Assembly: GCA_964019335.1 (NCBI GenBank)
Contig: OZ025731.1
Location: 64,501 to 128,500, forward strand
Length of the DNA: 64,000 bases
DNA from: Diplonema japonicum
Taxonomy: Eukaryota; Euglenozoa; Diplonemea; Diplonemida; Diplonemidae
Direction: 5' to 3'
Shown piece by piece: positions 38,620 to 49,402 of the stretch (position 1 is its first letter; every line of letters starts with the position of its first letter). Made by a program: the position numbers and the translations under genes. Below the pieces are notes generated by a model. The model saw nothing but the letters and a program-made list of their open reading frames with translations, had not been told where the DNA came from and searched no databases.

Positions 38620-41600
38620 ACAGTTGCACGCTGGACGATGTGTGGGCGATCTGGAACACTGCATTCGAATTCATGGCGATTTACAACCGAAGGGAGGAGC
38701 TGAAGGAGAGGCTCTACCCGATACACGAGGCGTACGTCGACGGGTTGTTCCACAGCAGTCAGATCGGGTCTACCAAGTACCCCACCACAACAAAGACGCA
38801 GAGGGTGCAGATGGCACAACGTATCGCAGAAGGCCTGGAAAGCGTGTCCTTTGACATGTATAATGTTTCCTTCGCCGAGCTGTCCACGAAGGGATCCCAA
38901 GCAAAATGGACGTGGGAACCGCATTACCTAACATGGATTGAAAAATGGATGACGCACTGGGACGAGGTGTTCCAAAGGGCCTGCACAGCGATGAACACGC
39001 AGATTGCATACAACATGCGACTGGACGGGAACAAACTAACGCGCATTCCCTTGAAGCGCAACGAGGCAGTCCGGTTCCGAAGCCAGAATCTTTTCCACTT
39101 CGCGATGCAGTTCTCTGCACATCCGTCCACCATCGCACTATCACTAACCACTTCGGGCAATGAAGATCTCACAAGCGCATTAACAGGACGAGTCCGGCTA
39201 GAAGACATCCACAGCGAAGACGACCGCGAACGAGTGGAAGGCATCCAACACATGACCTTAACAAAACCCTCAAGACCACCCAAGGTCATGTTCCAACACT
39301 GGGCGGATGTTGCAAACCAAATGCACAACGGCATGTGGGGTACAGGACCGAAGGCGGCAAGCACACTTCGCGAAGCATGCTGCGACATGTTGGCAGGCTC
39401 GCTCTCCGCAGAACCGAGATTCAGACAGACCATCCTCAACCTGATCGTTGGTGTTGATGACCAATCTATTATGTCGTTAGGCCGTGTTCGCGTCCAACCC
39501 TCCACCAACGGGTTCGGATATTTCAAACAAGGCGGGCAAAGCAGGGTTGGTTACCGCAACCTGTGTTTAAACTCCAGAAAATTCACGTCTGATCTGAAGG
39601 AGGAAATCGTTAAATACGTTGAATCCGGTTTAATGGTTTTCTGGTTCGAGGTGGACGACCCGGCAAAGGTGAAACGTGAGATTGAAAACGATTTGTTCAA
39701 CACGGAAGGCATGACGGAGAACAAATCGATCTCTGCGTCCTCAGCAGCACCGAGTACCACGATGACCGCCATGACAGCGATGACGCAGCAGCTCGAAGTG
39801 AACAGAATGAACATTAAAAGAGAAGCGTTGACATCGTCCGTCAACATCTCTGACCTCGACATCTGGTACCCGTCGGAACAAACATTCGAACAGTTCAAGC
39901 AAAAGATCAAGAAGAGGAAGACGGAGATCATCACGAGCGTGTTAAAAGACGCACATCGCGACCAAGGAAACATCAACCTCTCAAAGCTCCCCTTCGTCCC
40001 CTTCGACGAATGGTACACCAGCAAGCCCGACATCCCAGAAGACCCAACACAAATGTCGGAAGCTCAAAAGATCGCGTCAGAATGGGCAGAGATAAGAACA
40101 GGCATCATCGAGAAAGCGGTGTACCTTGCGTTAGATGATGTGGAGGAAATACTGTGGGATAAGATCTCAGCAGAGGTTAAGGAGAAGGTTCTCAGCGATT
40201 CCGCAGCGGGGCTTCGAAAAATCGTGCTTCGATCAGGGTACCGATCGTACAAATTGAAATCGGGCGTGCTCGAGGGTCTAGACGACGCTAACGCGAAGAG
40301 AATGTTGCTGGACGAGGAGATGTTCAACACCAACGATGCCACCGACTACATGCTCGACACAGCTGACACCACACCGCCCGGAAAATACCGCATCGCCGGT
40401 GTTGTCTACGACGATGTCATGAAACAACACACCATCTGCTTCCTCGACGAGTACGGGAACTACCTCGACTCCTTTGAACTGCAACATCTTGTCATGCGTG
40501 AGGAGGACCCTCTTGTAAGGGAGAAGCTTGACGACATGCAGGTTCGTCTAAGAAAGTGTATCTTCACCTTCCGACCCCAAGCGTGGGCCATTGGAATGAC
40601 GCACTCCACGGATTTACGAGTCCGGGAAATGTTGAGGAAGTTCAACGTCGATTGGCAGGCGATGCTTGACGACAAAGATTTACGTGAACTGCTTCCACCT
40701 GGTTTCCGTCCTCCAAAGATCGAGCTTGTCGATGCGAGGATTTCCCGGGTGTGGGCAAGATCGCGAGAGGCATCCACGGAACTCCGTGATCTCGACGACA
40801 GTCGGAAGAAGGCTGTCGCGATCGGCAGAACACTTCGCAATCCTCTCAGCGCAGTTGCATCTCTATTCACAGCCGACAAGGACGCGCTCAGTCTTGCGTT
40901 GTGTGAAATGCAAGAAGTCGTTCCCAAACTTCAGCTTCTGCGTCGGTTGGAACAGCAGATGGTGTCCATCGTCGGGGTTGTCGGGCTGGACATCAACCAC
41001 ACTTTGAACCAAGTCGCACGCAGCGAGCACGGTCTGCTCCAGTTCCTCCCAGGGTTCGGGCCTCGAAAGGCCGCCTTCCTCTACCGTAACATTGCGGGCC
41101 ATGTCCCGACTGTTTACTCCCGCGCCGCGTTGCAAGAGGAGCCCTTCAACTTCCCCAAGACAATCTTCAGAAACATCAACGGGTTTGTGAAGATCATGCT
41201 GACCAATCAGGACGCCGATCGAAGCACCGTGGGATTGTTCAGGCATACGTTGGACAGAACGAGGATAATGACGTCGTTCTACCCTATTGTGACTATGATG
41301 GTGCACTCCATCTACGTGGGGTTGGGGAAGCTCGACGCGCAGGACCTCGCAACCCTGACGCAAGAGGAGTACACAACCGCACTGATGAAAAAAGTGAGGA
41401 AAATGATGGAGGACATCGAGGTGAAACGGCGTGCGGGGAGGCTTGAAGACGCGGACTTAATGCAAGTCGACTGGCAGGGCATGAAGGACGAATGGGGCAG
41501 GCAGTATCAGACAACAGCAGAGTTCATAGAAGATGACGATGAAGCCGCCATGGTGGACAGCATCCCATTGCCGGACCTCATGCAGGTCATCAAGGAAGAG

Positions 41601-43280
41601 CTGATCCAGCCCTACGGAATTCGCGCTGGCGCTGATGACGAATTGAACTCCATGGCAGAGTACCGCCCAACACAAGAAGACACCGTTTTCGACACATTAG
41701 TGGACGATCGTTCCCTTCTCCCCGGCGCACTGCGAATCGTGAACGTTACAGGAACAACCCCAAATGCGGTCAGGCTCCGTATTGCAGGATGCGACGCGGT
41801 TCGTGCAACCGTTTTAAAGTCCGACACGAAACCTGGATCAATGTACACAGAACAAGACTGGGCGCTGTACCGTGACCAATGGTTCAAAAAGGGAATGCAG
41901 TTCGAAGGTGTTATCACGAAGATTGTGAAGTCGAGCTTCTTGGTGGTGTTGACCATCGACTCCGACATGGTGAAGGAGGCCAAGATGAAGATCGACAAGC
42001 ATTTCAAAGACATGGAAAAAGCTTTGCGGCAGAAGGAAAAGCTCATCGCGATGTCGCAAACCGCATCACAAGCAGGCACCCTCGACACAGTATCGCAGAC
42101 AGGCACACAACTTACGTTCCCATTCACAGAGGACCAAACGGTGGTGTCCACCATCGACTCGATCATGGACCCGAGGGATCAAGGAATGGCACAGGACAGG
42201 CCTCAATTTAATATCCCGGAAATGGACGGTGGCCAGCTGTTGTCCCACCCGTTGTACATCCCAAGCTTGGAGACACAATCTCAGGCAAGAGCGAAACTTG
42301 TCGATGTTGAACGAGCAACAGGCAGGCCTTATTATAAACCCGGCGATTTATTGATGAGGCCGGACGTGAAAACAAAGGCGAGGGGGAACTTCAAACTGGA
42401 CATGCGAATGCACGAGCATCCTCTTGTGGATGAGAAGAATGTATTCGGGTTGGGTCACGGGAAAGAATTGACGAGAACTGCGTTCTTGTCCATCGGGTTC
42501 GAGGTGAAAGGCCACAGTGTAGTCGTCAAGGAGCACTCGTCCACCAGCGAGAAGGCAAAGGACGAGCAAAACCCCGACGATGGGATACGAACATTTAGAT
42601 ACGATGACGTAGACCACATGATCCACGTCTATGCCAGGCAATGGTACAAACAGACGCTTGAGCTGCGGCGCCACAAGTACTGGGATCCCCGTGCTGTGCA
42701 GCATGTTAGGAAATGGGTCGCTGCTGAAGCCGTATCCCGTGCGCGCACTTCAGGAAAGTCTCACCACATCCCGTGGAAGATTTGCCCTGACGAAGCTGTT
42801 ATAACCGATGGCACCAACGGTGGCGCACCGTCAGTGAGAATCAACGCGCTGAGGTTTTTGATGGTACGTAAGAAGAAACGAAAAAAAAAAAAGAAAAAAA
42901 AAAGAAAAAAAAAAAAAAAAAAGGTGTTCCCCGGGCTGACCTCGCAGGAGCGTAAGGCGAAAAAGACGAGAATGTTCATGTTCGAGGTATTGGTTTTTTT
43001 GGTGATAATTGTTTCTCATTTTTTTTTTTTCCCCCCACAGGCGCGCAGGGACCACTACAAAATGATCAGAGCCTGCTCTAGCTCGGTGAGGTTCACAGGA
43101 AGAAGCTTGAAGGATTTGGAGGAATGTCAAAAATTCGCGCAGCATCACTATACCCGACTGGCGGCTGCTGGGATGAGGTATGTTCAGGGAAATTTTCAAT
43201 AAAAAAAAAAAAAACTCAAACTAAATAGCGCACGAAGCAGGCAACGAGATGCCTCTCCAGCTCTGGATGGCATGCAGTAA
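37263..43280 (+). CDS. SPT6: transcription elongation factor SPT6 (7 exons)
   Basis: Histone chaperone and RNA polymerase II elongation factor of the nucleus. Exons: 37263-37598, 37643-38001, 38040-38318, 38624-42863, 42948-42986, 43041-43177, 43229-43280; together about 1813 aa, the size of SPT6 in other eukaryotes. An acidic N-terminus (EDDDDDDDD) is followed by the core (PPEDIKRLYLR; GIISRVLTYVFKYGNEPVFV), a YqgF-like region near residues 914-1030 (RIAGVVYDDVMKQHTICFLD), a helix-hairpin-helix (LQFLPGFGPRKAAFLYRN near 1130), an S1 domain (FEGVITKIVKSSFLVVL near 1415), and the tandem SH2 region from about 1555 (GDLLMRPD; DDVDHMIHVYARQWYKQTL), which in other species binds the Pol II linker. 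The introns are 44, 38, 305, 84, 54 and 51 nt; all have GT-AG ends and keep frame. The last intron is less sure: without it the ORF ends at 43202. Confidence 0.9.
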
Positions 43281-43599
43281 CAGAAATAGTGAGATGGTAA
43301 TTTTAGGAGAGGGGGGGGTTTTTTTTTGTGTTAAGTTTTTGTTGTTGTTTTTTTTTGCAATTATCAGAGAGAAAACAAAGAAAGAAATATAAAAAAGTTG
43401 GGAAGAGAGGGTTGGTATAATCCCCCCCCCCCCCCCCCCCAGTGATATTCGGGTAACCCAAAGGGGGAACAAAGAAATGATTACCCCCTCCCCTTGTCCC
43501 TTCTAGTGTTCTTTTTTTTTTAAAAAAAATGTTTTGACATCCCCCCCCCCCATATGTTTTAAATCAAAAAAAATTGCAGGCCTTCCCCCCCCTCCCCCC
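43281..43599. other. intergenic
   Basis: G-, T- and C-homopolymers (a C run at 43423-43440) with no coding or RNA signal seen. Confidence 0.5.
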
Positions 43600-44058
43600 A
43601 TGACTGAGGCCACGGGAAAGAGCCTACTTAAAAATGAAATTCAGAAATTGGTGAAAGGGGCTGATGGATGCCTGAATGGGCAGAACACGAATGTGGTTGT
43701 GGAAACATTCTTCCGGGTTGCAGCGGTGGAAGGTGCCGCTGTGGCGGTGGGGGTGCTGGTGGCTGAGATGAAACAAGCAACTTCTGGAGAAGAAAAGGTC
43801 GCCCTCCTTAACTTGCTAACAACTTTGTGGCTGTGCTGCTGGGGCAAAAAATGGGTGCCTCCAAACCATGCTGAAGTGGATACTGCAGTTCGCGCATCAG
43901 TACTACCTGCCCTCACTGTCTCTGTGGTCCACACAGGCACCTCCCAAAATACAGATGTCATCGATTGCATCATATGCATGTGGCACACATTGGAGCTTAT
44001 AGACGCGAGTTACCTGGCTAAGCTACGGTTGTGTTTGTTCGACAACGGTGGAAAATAG
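43600..44058 (+). CDS. hypothetical helical protein
   Basis: The start is at 43600 (MTEATGKSLLKNEIQKLVKG). The 152-aa product is alpha-helical with hydrophobic heptad-like spacing (AVAVGVLVAEMKQAT; EEKVALLNLLTTLWLCCW; DVIDCIICMWHTLELID). It could be an armadillo/HEAT- or CID-like helical fold (as in CTD-interacting proteins), but no diagnostic motif is visible. The end, CLFDNGGK, may be an intron junction (GTGG after GACAAC); if so, the protein continues into 44111 or beyond. Its neighbours are SPT6 upstream and a small ORF downstream. Confidence 0.5.
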   Translation: MTEATGKSLLKNEIQKLVKGADGCLNGQNTNVVVETFFRVAAVEGAAVAVGVLVAEMKQATSGEEKVALLNLLTTLWLCCWGKKWVPPNHAEVDTAVRASVLPALTVSVVHTGTSQNTDVIDCIICMWHTLELIDASYLAKLRLCLFDNGGK

Positions 44059-44207
44059 GCGAGAAAAAAAGCATCCCCTCCCCCCCCCCTTTTTTTTATT
44101 GTCAGTTTTAAAAAAAAATTGGCTCATTTATGGTTCCCTCCAAAAAGAAAAAGAAAAAAAAGGTACACATACACAAAAAAAAAAAAAAAAAAACACAAAA
44201 AAAAAAA

Positions 44208-44426
44208 ATGGTGCTTTCGACTGGCACGTCCCTGGACCCTGTGGCCCCTGATTTGAAACTGTGGACCTTTGCCCCCGACATTCCCAAAATGTATACGGGG
44301 CCTTACCCCACAACGCTCGGGAAAATGCATGTTCAGGTGTTCCCTCCTGACGACACGATGCCGTGGAAACCGGAGTGTGACGGGTGCAACCTTCCCACTA
44401 GGGTCAAGAAGGGTGTGAATAACTGA
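44208..44426 (+). CDS. small hypothetical protein or 3' exon
   Basis: 72 codons from ATG (MVLSTGTSLDPVAPDLKLWT) to TGA. The composition is protein-like (PDIPKMYTGPYPTTLGK; PWKPECDGCNLPTRVKK, with a C-x2-C) in contrast to the surrounding A tracts. It may be an independent small gene or the last exon of the gene at 43600, joined through an A-rich intron. No family is recognised. Confidence 0.4.
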   Translation: MVLSTGTSLDPVAPDLKLWTFAPDIPKMYTGPYPTTLGKMHVQVFPPDDTMPWKPECDGCNLPTRVKKGVNN

Positions 44427-46078
44427 TTATTATTATTTTTCTTTTTTTTTTTTTTTTTTTTTTTTTGAATCGTGAGCGAGTTGCGAGTTTCTCCTTCTTC
44501 TTTTTTCGTGCCTGCAAAAACAAAGGGGTGTATATTTTTAGAGACCAAAAAAATTAACCAACAAATTGCATTCGTGCCGGAAAGAAAAAAAAAGAGAGAG
44601 TTAAATTAAAAGGAGACACCCGGAGGTGGAGTGAGCGGCGCGTGTGCTCGATGACCTTGATTTTCACCTTTCAGCACAAGTTGTGGGCGCAAATCTTTCG
44701 CCTGTCGTCAACCGGGTGGGAATTGTGTCAATTTTTTGAAGGGAGATAACCATTTCTTCTTTTTTTGTTTGAGTTTTTTTTTTTTGGTCTCTAGGTTTGC
44801 TCCCCCACCCAACAAAAAAAAGAAATAGTTGGTGTACAAAAAAAAAAAAAGAAAAAAAAAAACATTACAACAACATGACAAAAAGAGCAATGGGGCTCGA
44901 GAGAGGTGAGCCTTGGCCATAACCTGAACAGGGCCTCCGTAAGGTAAGGGAACGCAGTGGGGTCTAGTGGCGGGGGAAAAAAAAGAAAGTAGTGTATCTA
45001 TAAAGATATAAAAAAAGGAAACATCGATCAACTTCAATGGGCCTGCAGTGAAACTATTTCTTGAGAGGGGTCGGTGGGATCTGTTTAGCTATGAGCAGCA
45101 TGGGGCAAAGCGGGGATAGGGTGACCGCTGGGAAAAAAAGACATAAACGGAGAGAAAACCCCCATTTTCCATTCTCAATTGGGGTAGGAAAGCATGTCAG
45201 CGCACTCACACAATTCCTGGACCAAAAATGGGCGTAGATCTCAAAACCTGATTCTTTTTGTTGCTTCTTGTGTGGAGAAGGTGCATCGATAAGAGCTTCA
45301 TGTAGAGGGGGTGGCGTGGGTGTTGTTGTGTCTTGTGATGTTGAACTCAGGCCATGCCATGGGTGTCTTCCTGCCTCAAACAAAACATTTCTGAGAGGCC
45401 AATCGAGCAGAAAAAATCGCAGACAGCTATTAAAGCGATCGGAGGCCAAGAAGTAGTCACCACTATGCGGACTGCAGGTCCACCCATACCTACGATAGGA
45501 GGCCTGTGCTTGCAGAGCGCACTGTAATCTACCTAAAGGAACTAAGACGGTAGAGCCCACTGCGTGTCGGTGAGCAACAACTGCGAGAATAAGGGACTAG
45601 CCTCAAGAGAAGTGGAGCAGGAAGGCCTGCCGCCACATCATCTCAGGAGCCGACGAAACAGAAAATAAGCTGTTGAAGTCGAACGAGGAGTGAAACGTCC
45701 TCAAATAGCTAAGAGGCCTGCGATGGTACACTGGTAGGAAGACTCCTCCTCGAGCCCCTTCTAATATTAAAGACACTGAAATTTTATCTAATTTCTTGAT
45801 GAAAAAGGCCCTACGCCAGCCTAAGCATAGATTTGTTGCTGACCTCCATGTGGTACCCACCCAGGCAACGATCGGAAGTTCGCATGCATCCGGCGGAAGC
45901 GGCAGGGCGAAGGAAGCCTTGGCAGGCCAGAACCCCCTCCCCCTAGGGCTATGCTGGCAAGGAAACGCGTTTCCAAGCTAAAGAAAGTAAGGAAGCGGAA
46001 ACGGAAACGTTTCCTTATTTTGGGGCCGTTTCCTTAAGTATCTGGAAACCGTTTCCTCGTTTCTTGCCAACATGGTGG
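44427..46078. other. gene-free region, possibly decayed element DNA
   Basis: After T/A tracts the sequence from about 45050 to 45990 has balanced composition, unlike ordinary intergenic DNA here. On the minus strand it shows open stretches (45054-45560 and 45603-45860) without a recognisable domain. It could be the remains of a retroelement or an old gene. A series of GGAAACG/GTTTCC repeats lies at 45959-46068. Confidence 0.35.
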
Positions 46079-46099
46079 GGGGGGGGGGGGGGGGGGGGT
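46079..46099 (+). repeat. poly-G tract
   Basis: Uninterrupted run of about 20 G. Similar G runs occur near 4871 and 11633. Potential G-quadruplex, and prone to length errors in sequencing. Confidence 0.7.
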
Positions 46100-48102
46100 C
46101 ACATGGTAGTGGTAAAATGGTTTTTTCAATTTCGCCAGTGCAGAGTACTGAGCCACCTAATCCATGTACTCACCCTTTTTTGACCAAAAAATCGATTTCC
46201 GCCCGATTCTGGGCACTTTTGGGCACCTACTAGGCATTATTTTGCATTTTTAAAAAAGGTGACCACGGTTTGGTTCCTGGTCTGTTGTCTTCCCTGTATC
46301 TTCTGAAAATTTCCGAAAAAAACTTAAAATTTGACATGGCTTTATACCTCCCTTTGAACGCGGCTCTTTAGGACGCCGCTACTGTTTGAACGGCAGAGTA
46401 CAGTCTAATCAGGTGGTGCTGCAAGTAGCCTCTCTGCATGCCTCACAACGTTCTCTAGTTTGGTGTTTAGTTGAAAGGTCCCACTGATCCCGAGTGGTGT
46501 CTATTGGCCTAGAGGGAAAGGGGTTTGAGCCTCAAGAAGGCGAGAAGAAGGACTGATACGCACGTAGCAACGGAGCAGCTGACCCCCCCCCCCAAAGAAA
46601 GAAAACCTGTTCCCCCCCTTTAAAAAGAGGGGAAAAGGTGCTGGGGTCAGGCATCCTTGGTAACCAAAAAAAAGGGGGACAAAAGTGTGCTATCAAGCAA
46701 CCTGCGTAGCTTGTGACAGGCACTGTGGTCATGAGTACCCACCCCGCGACACTCCAAACCCACGTAGTGAGAGCGGCGCAGCAAGTCGAAGAAAGGATCT
46801 AGCAACGAAAGAGCAAAGGGTTGTACGGGGATTGATAGAAGATGTTGGGTGGAAGAGGGGGAAAAAACAGAACGCCAGAAGCGTTGTGTGATGAGACCAA
46901 CGGGCGTCCATCTCCCAGTGGAGAGTGCGACCTCAAGCACGCCACAGCGACTGCTGGTGATGCAATAAGGAAACACAGGGAAGCATACAACTGGCTGCGA
47001 ACTGTGAGCAGCACAGGAGGTAGTCTTTGATGCGACGACACACGGCTCGTGGGTAGTTGAAAATGGTCAAGGTAAAGAAGAAGAAAATAAGGGCATCTCT
47101 TTGGACCCTTCTACGGAAATAAAAGTGAGCTTAAAGTGGAGTAAGGAGGGAGGGCAAGTATCCAAGGCGGTCGACCTTACTAGATACTTCGACGGGCCAC
47201 AGGCACTACCACGACAGAAAGGATGAAACACTAGATGAGTTGATTGTCGTTAGGCGATCCTGTCACATACTGCAGGTTCTCTCAAAGACTCCCTTCTTTT
47301 TGGCACGTTGGCGATGGCTGTGGTGGACTATTCAGTACAAGGTGCGCTTCATCCTCGAACAGCGACTCGCGGCCGGCTCACCGGGGAGAGACGTAACAAC
47401 AAGTTCGTGCCGATCTACCTCGAACCTACCCGAAGAATCACCCCATCTGCCGATAAAAATGCAACAACACAGAAGGGTAACAACACAAGATAGACCCTCC
47501 ACCACGCTGCACACTTAACGCCAAATAGTGTTGCAACCAAAGCCCCATTTATTTTTTAAAGCCAAGATGAAGTTACGGACCTACGGACCTCTGACAAAAC
47601 CCAACCCCTGAAATCCTAAAATCCTGCATCGAGGGGGAGCTTCAAGCTGGACATACACGACGACTTCCACCTTCTTGTCACGCAACATGGCCTATGTTGC
47701 ACCAATCTTGTGTCCGGGTCCGTTATAAGAACATCTTTGACACCTCTCCATGACCACACTATGACCTTCACCTCACAGGCCCTGGGCTATTACTTCCCGG
47801 TTCCGTGTTGAAAATGCCTCAAAGCAACCCTGTCCTAGTAAATGACACTGGCCACGGTCATGTTACGCCTCCGAAAACATGGCGTGTATCGGTCACACCG
47901 ACGAGAGACGGGCCAAAGGAGATGACTGGCTGAGTGTTCGCGAACGATGGGGAAAAAAAAATCCTTTTAAAAAAAAAAAACTTTTTTTTGGCTACTAACC
48001 CCACCCCCCACTTATTTTTGTCGCTGTTGTAATTTTTTTTTTTTGTCACTCAGGAGAAATAAACGAGTAAAAAACTTTTAAAAAAAAAAAAAAAAAACAA
48101 CT
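46100..48102. other. gene-free region with coding-like debris
   Basis: Balanced-composition stretches at 46380-46540, 46680-47030 and 47110-47520 contain short open segments (LCDETNGRPSPSGECDLKHA near 46880; RRNNKFVPIYLEPTRRI near 47385) broken by stops in every frame. They look like decayed mobile-element coding sequence, but I cannot name the family. No tRNA or other RNA is seen. Confidence 0.35.
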
Positions 48103-48636
48103 ATGGCCATTGCCATCCAACGGCTAAAGGAAGAGAGAAGAAACTGGAGGAAAGATCGGCCTTTTGGCTTTTACGCACGGCCCCTAACAGATGAGTCGGG
48201 CGAGCTCAACCTGTTGGAGTGGGAAGCGGTTATCCCTGGCAAAGATGGGACCATATGGGAGGGGGGTGAATACAAACTCCACATGGCCTTCACAAAGGAC
48301 TACCCCAGTAAACCACCTAAGTATGGAAAAAAAAAAAAAAAAAAAAAAAAAAATGGGGGTAAAAACGATTCTTTTTAAAGGGTTCAATTTCGCCCGATTA
48401 TCTTCCACCCAAATGTGTACCCCTCAGGGACAGTTTGCTTGTCAATTTTGAATGAGGAAAAGGGATGGAAGCCCTCGATCACCGTGAAGCAGATTCTGCT
48501 TGCGATCCAAGAACTGCTCGACACCCCCAACGTAAAGGACCCCGCCCAAAAAGAACCTTATGAGCTGTTGGTGAAGAACAAAGCTGCCTATGAGGAGAGA
48601 GTGCGAAAAGAAGCGAAACAGTTTGCCAAGAGATAG
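48103..48636 (+). CDS. UBC9: SUMO-conjugating enzyme UBC9 (2 exons)
   Basis: E2 enzyme that takes SUMO from the E1 and passes it to lysines on target proteins. Exons 48103-48320 and 48381-48636, with a 60-nt GT-AG intron (GTATGG, poly-A, ...AAAG) splitting the lysine codon of PPK/V. Spliced length is 157 aa, matching UBC9. Diagnostic sequence: [20 protein letters not shown] at the N-terminus (the SUMO and E1 contact helix), YPSKPPK, and [15 protein letters not shown] with the catalytic Cys, then [18 protein letters not shown] and [17 protein letters not shown]9 rather than a ubiquitin E2 because of the N-terminal basic helix and the [12 protein letters not shown] motif. This gene is the clearest proof of the poly-A intron type in this genome. 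Confidence 0.95.
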
Positions 48637-48849
48637 GCTCGTTAGCCTGGATTTTTTTCTTTTTTTTTACCCCCCCCTTCATTCCCCCCGTTTTTTTATT
48701 GTCATCAAGAAGGGGGAAATATAAGTGAGTGATTTTTTGTTCCCCCCCCCGCCCTAATCTATGAAAAATCTTTTTTGCCATACACGTCCAAAAAAAGAGA
48801 GGGGGGGGGAAGAAAAAGAGAGGGAAAGTGAAAAGAAGAAAATAAAAAA

Positions 48850-49191
48850 ATGGGAGGTGTGCTAGGACGGGGCGACAATGAGCTAGTAGCATCTCTGGGA
48901 GGGGGGAGCTTGGGGGGTCACAACGCACCTACTTTCTCTCGAATCGGCCACTCTCTTGTTGGCGGTGGTGCTCTAGATTGTGTGGAGTCGATTGGCAAGT
49001 GCCCACCACCAATGTGCAGCTTTCCAGGGAGAAAATGGGTATGCAAAGGAAGAAGGAAAAAAAAAAAAAAAGAAAAAAAGAAAAAAAAGGGTAAATGCCG
49101 ACCTGTAAGCTGCAAGAAAAACAATATCGGATTCAAAGACTGCAGGGTGAAGCGAAACCAATGCGTAGTTTGCTCTTGAACCCAGCAAGGG

Positions 49192-49225
<34 letters not shown>

Positions 49226-49299
49226 AAAAAAAAAAAACGAATATTTACACGTGAGAGAACGGGACGAAAAAGGGGGGGGTATTTTTATATTTTCATATT
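48850..49299 (+). CDS. hypothetical protein (2 exons)
   Basis: Exon 1, 48850-49038, encodes a Gly-rich stretch (MGGVLGRGDNELVASLGGGS) and ends GRKW. A 71-nt GT-AG intron with A/G tracts (49039-49109) is followed in phase 0 by LQEKQYRIQRLQGEAKPMRS, an amphipathic basic helix, then LLLNPAR. After that the frame runs into A tracts, so the end is uncertain; another intron or the 3' end may begin near 49190. No domain is recognised. The frame-preserving intron and non-homopolymer composition argue that it is a real small gene. Confidence 0.4.
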
Positions 49300-49402
49300 A
49301 ACCCCCCCCCCCCCCCCCCCTTTCCCTTCTCTTGCAAGCACCACAGGATACCTCTCTTTTTTTGTTTCCCCCCTTTTTTTATTTTCAAATGAAGAGGGTA
49401 AA

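Noticed and set aside
42864-42947. Lysine-rich linker (KKKRKKKKKKKRKKKKKK) inside SPT6
   Set aside because: The segment starts GTACGTAAG and ends GCAG and keeps frame when removed, so it is better read as an intron.
45054-45560. 168-codon minus-strand ORF as a real gene
   Set aside because: No start context, no domain, and the neighbouring region looks like decayed element DNA; kept only as a note in the region entry.
46440-46530. tRNA-like fold around GGTTTGAGCC
   Set aside because: The arms do not pair in tRNA order and the acceptor ends do not match.
48150-48176. Resemblance to the 5' part of U2 snRNA (CGGCCTTTTGGCT) inside exon 1 of UBC9
   Set aside because: The bases encode the conserved UBC9 stretch DRPFGFYAR in frame. 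No other U2 elements (branch-recognition sequence, Sm site) follow.
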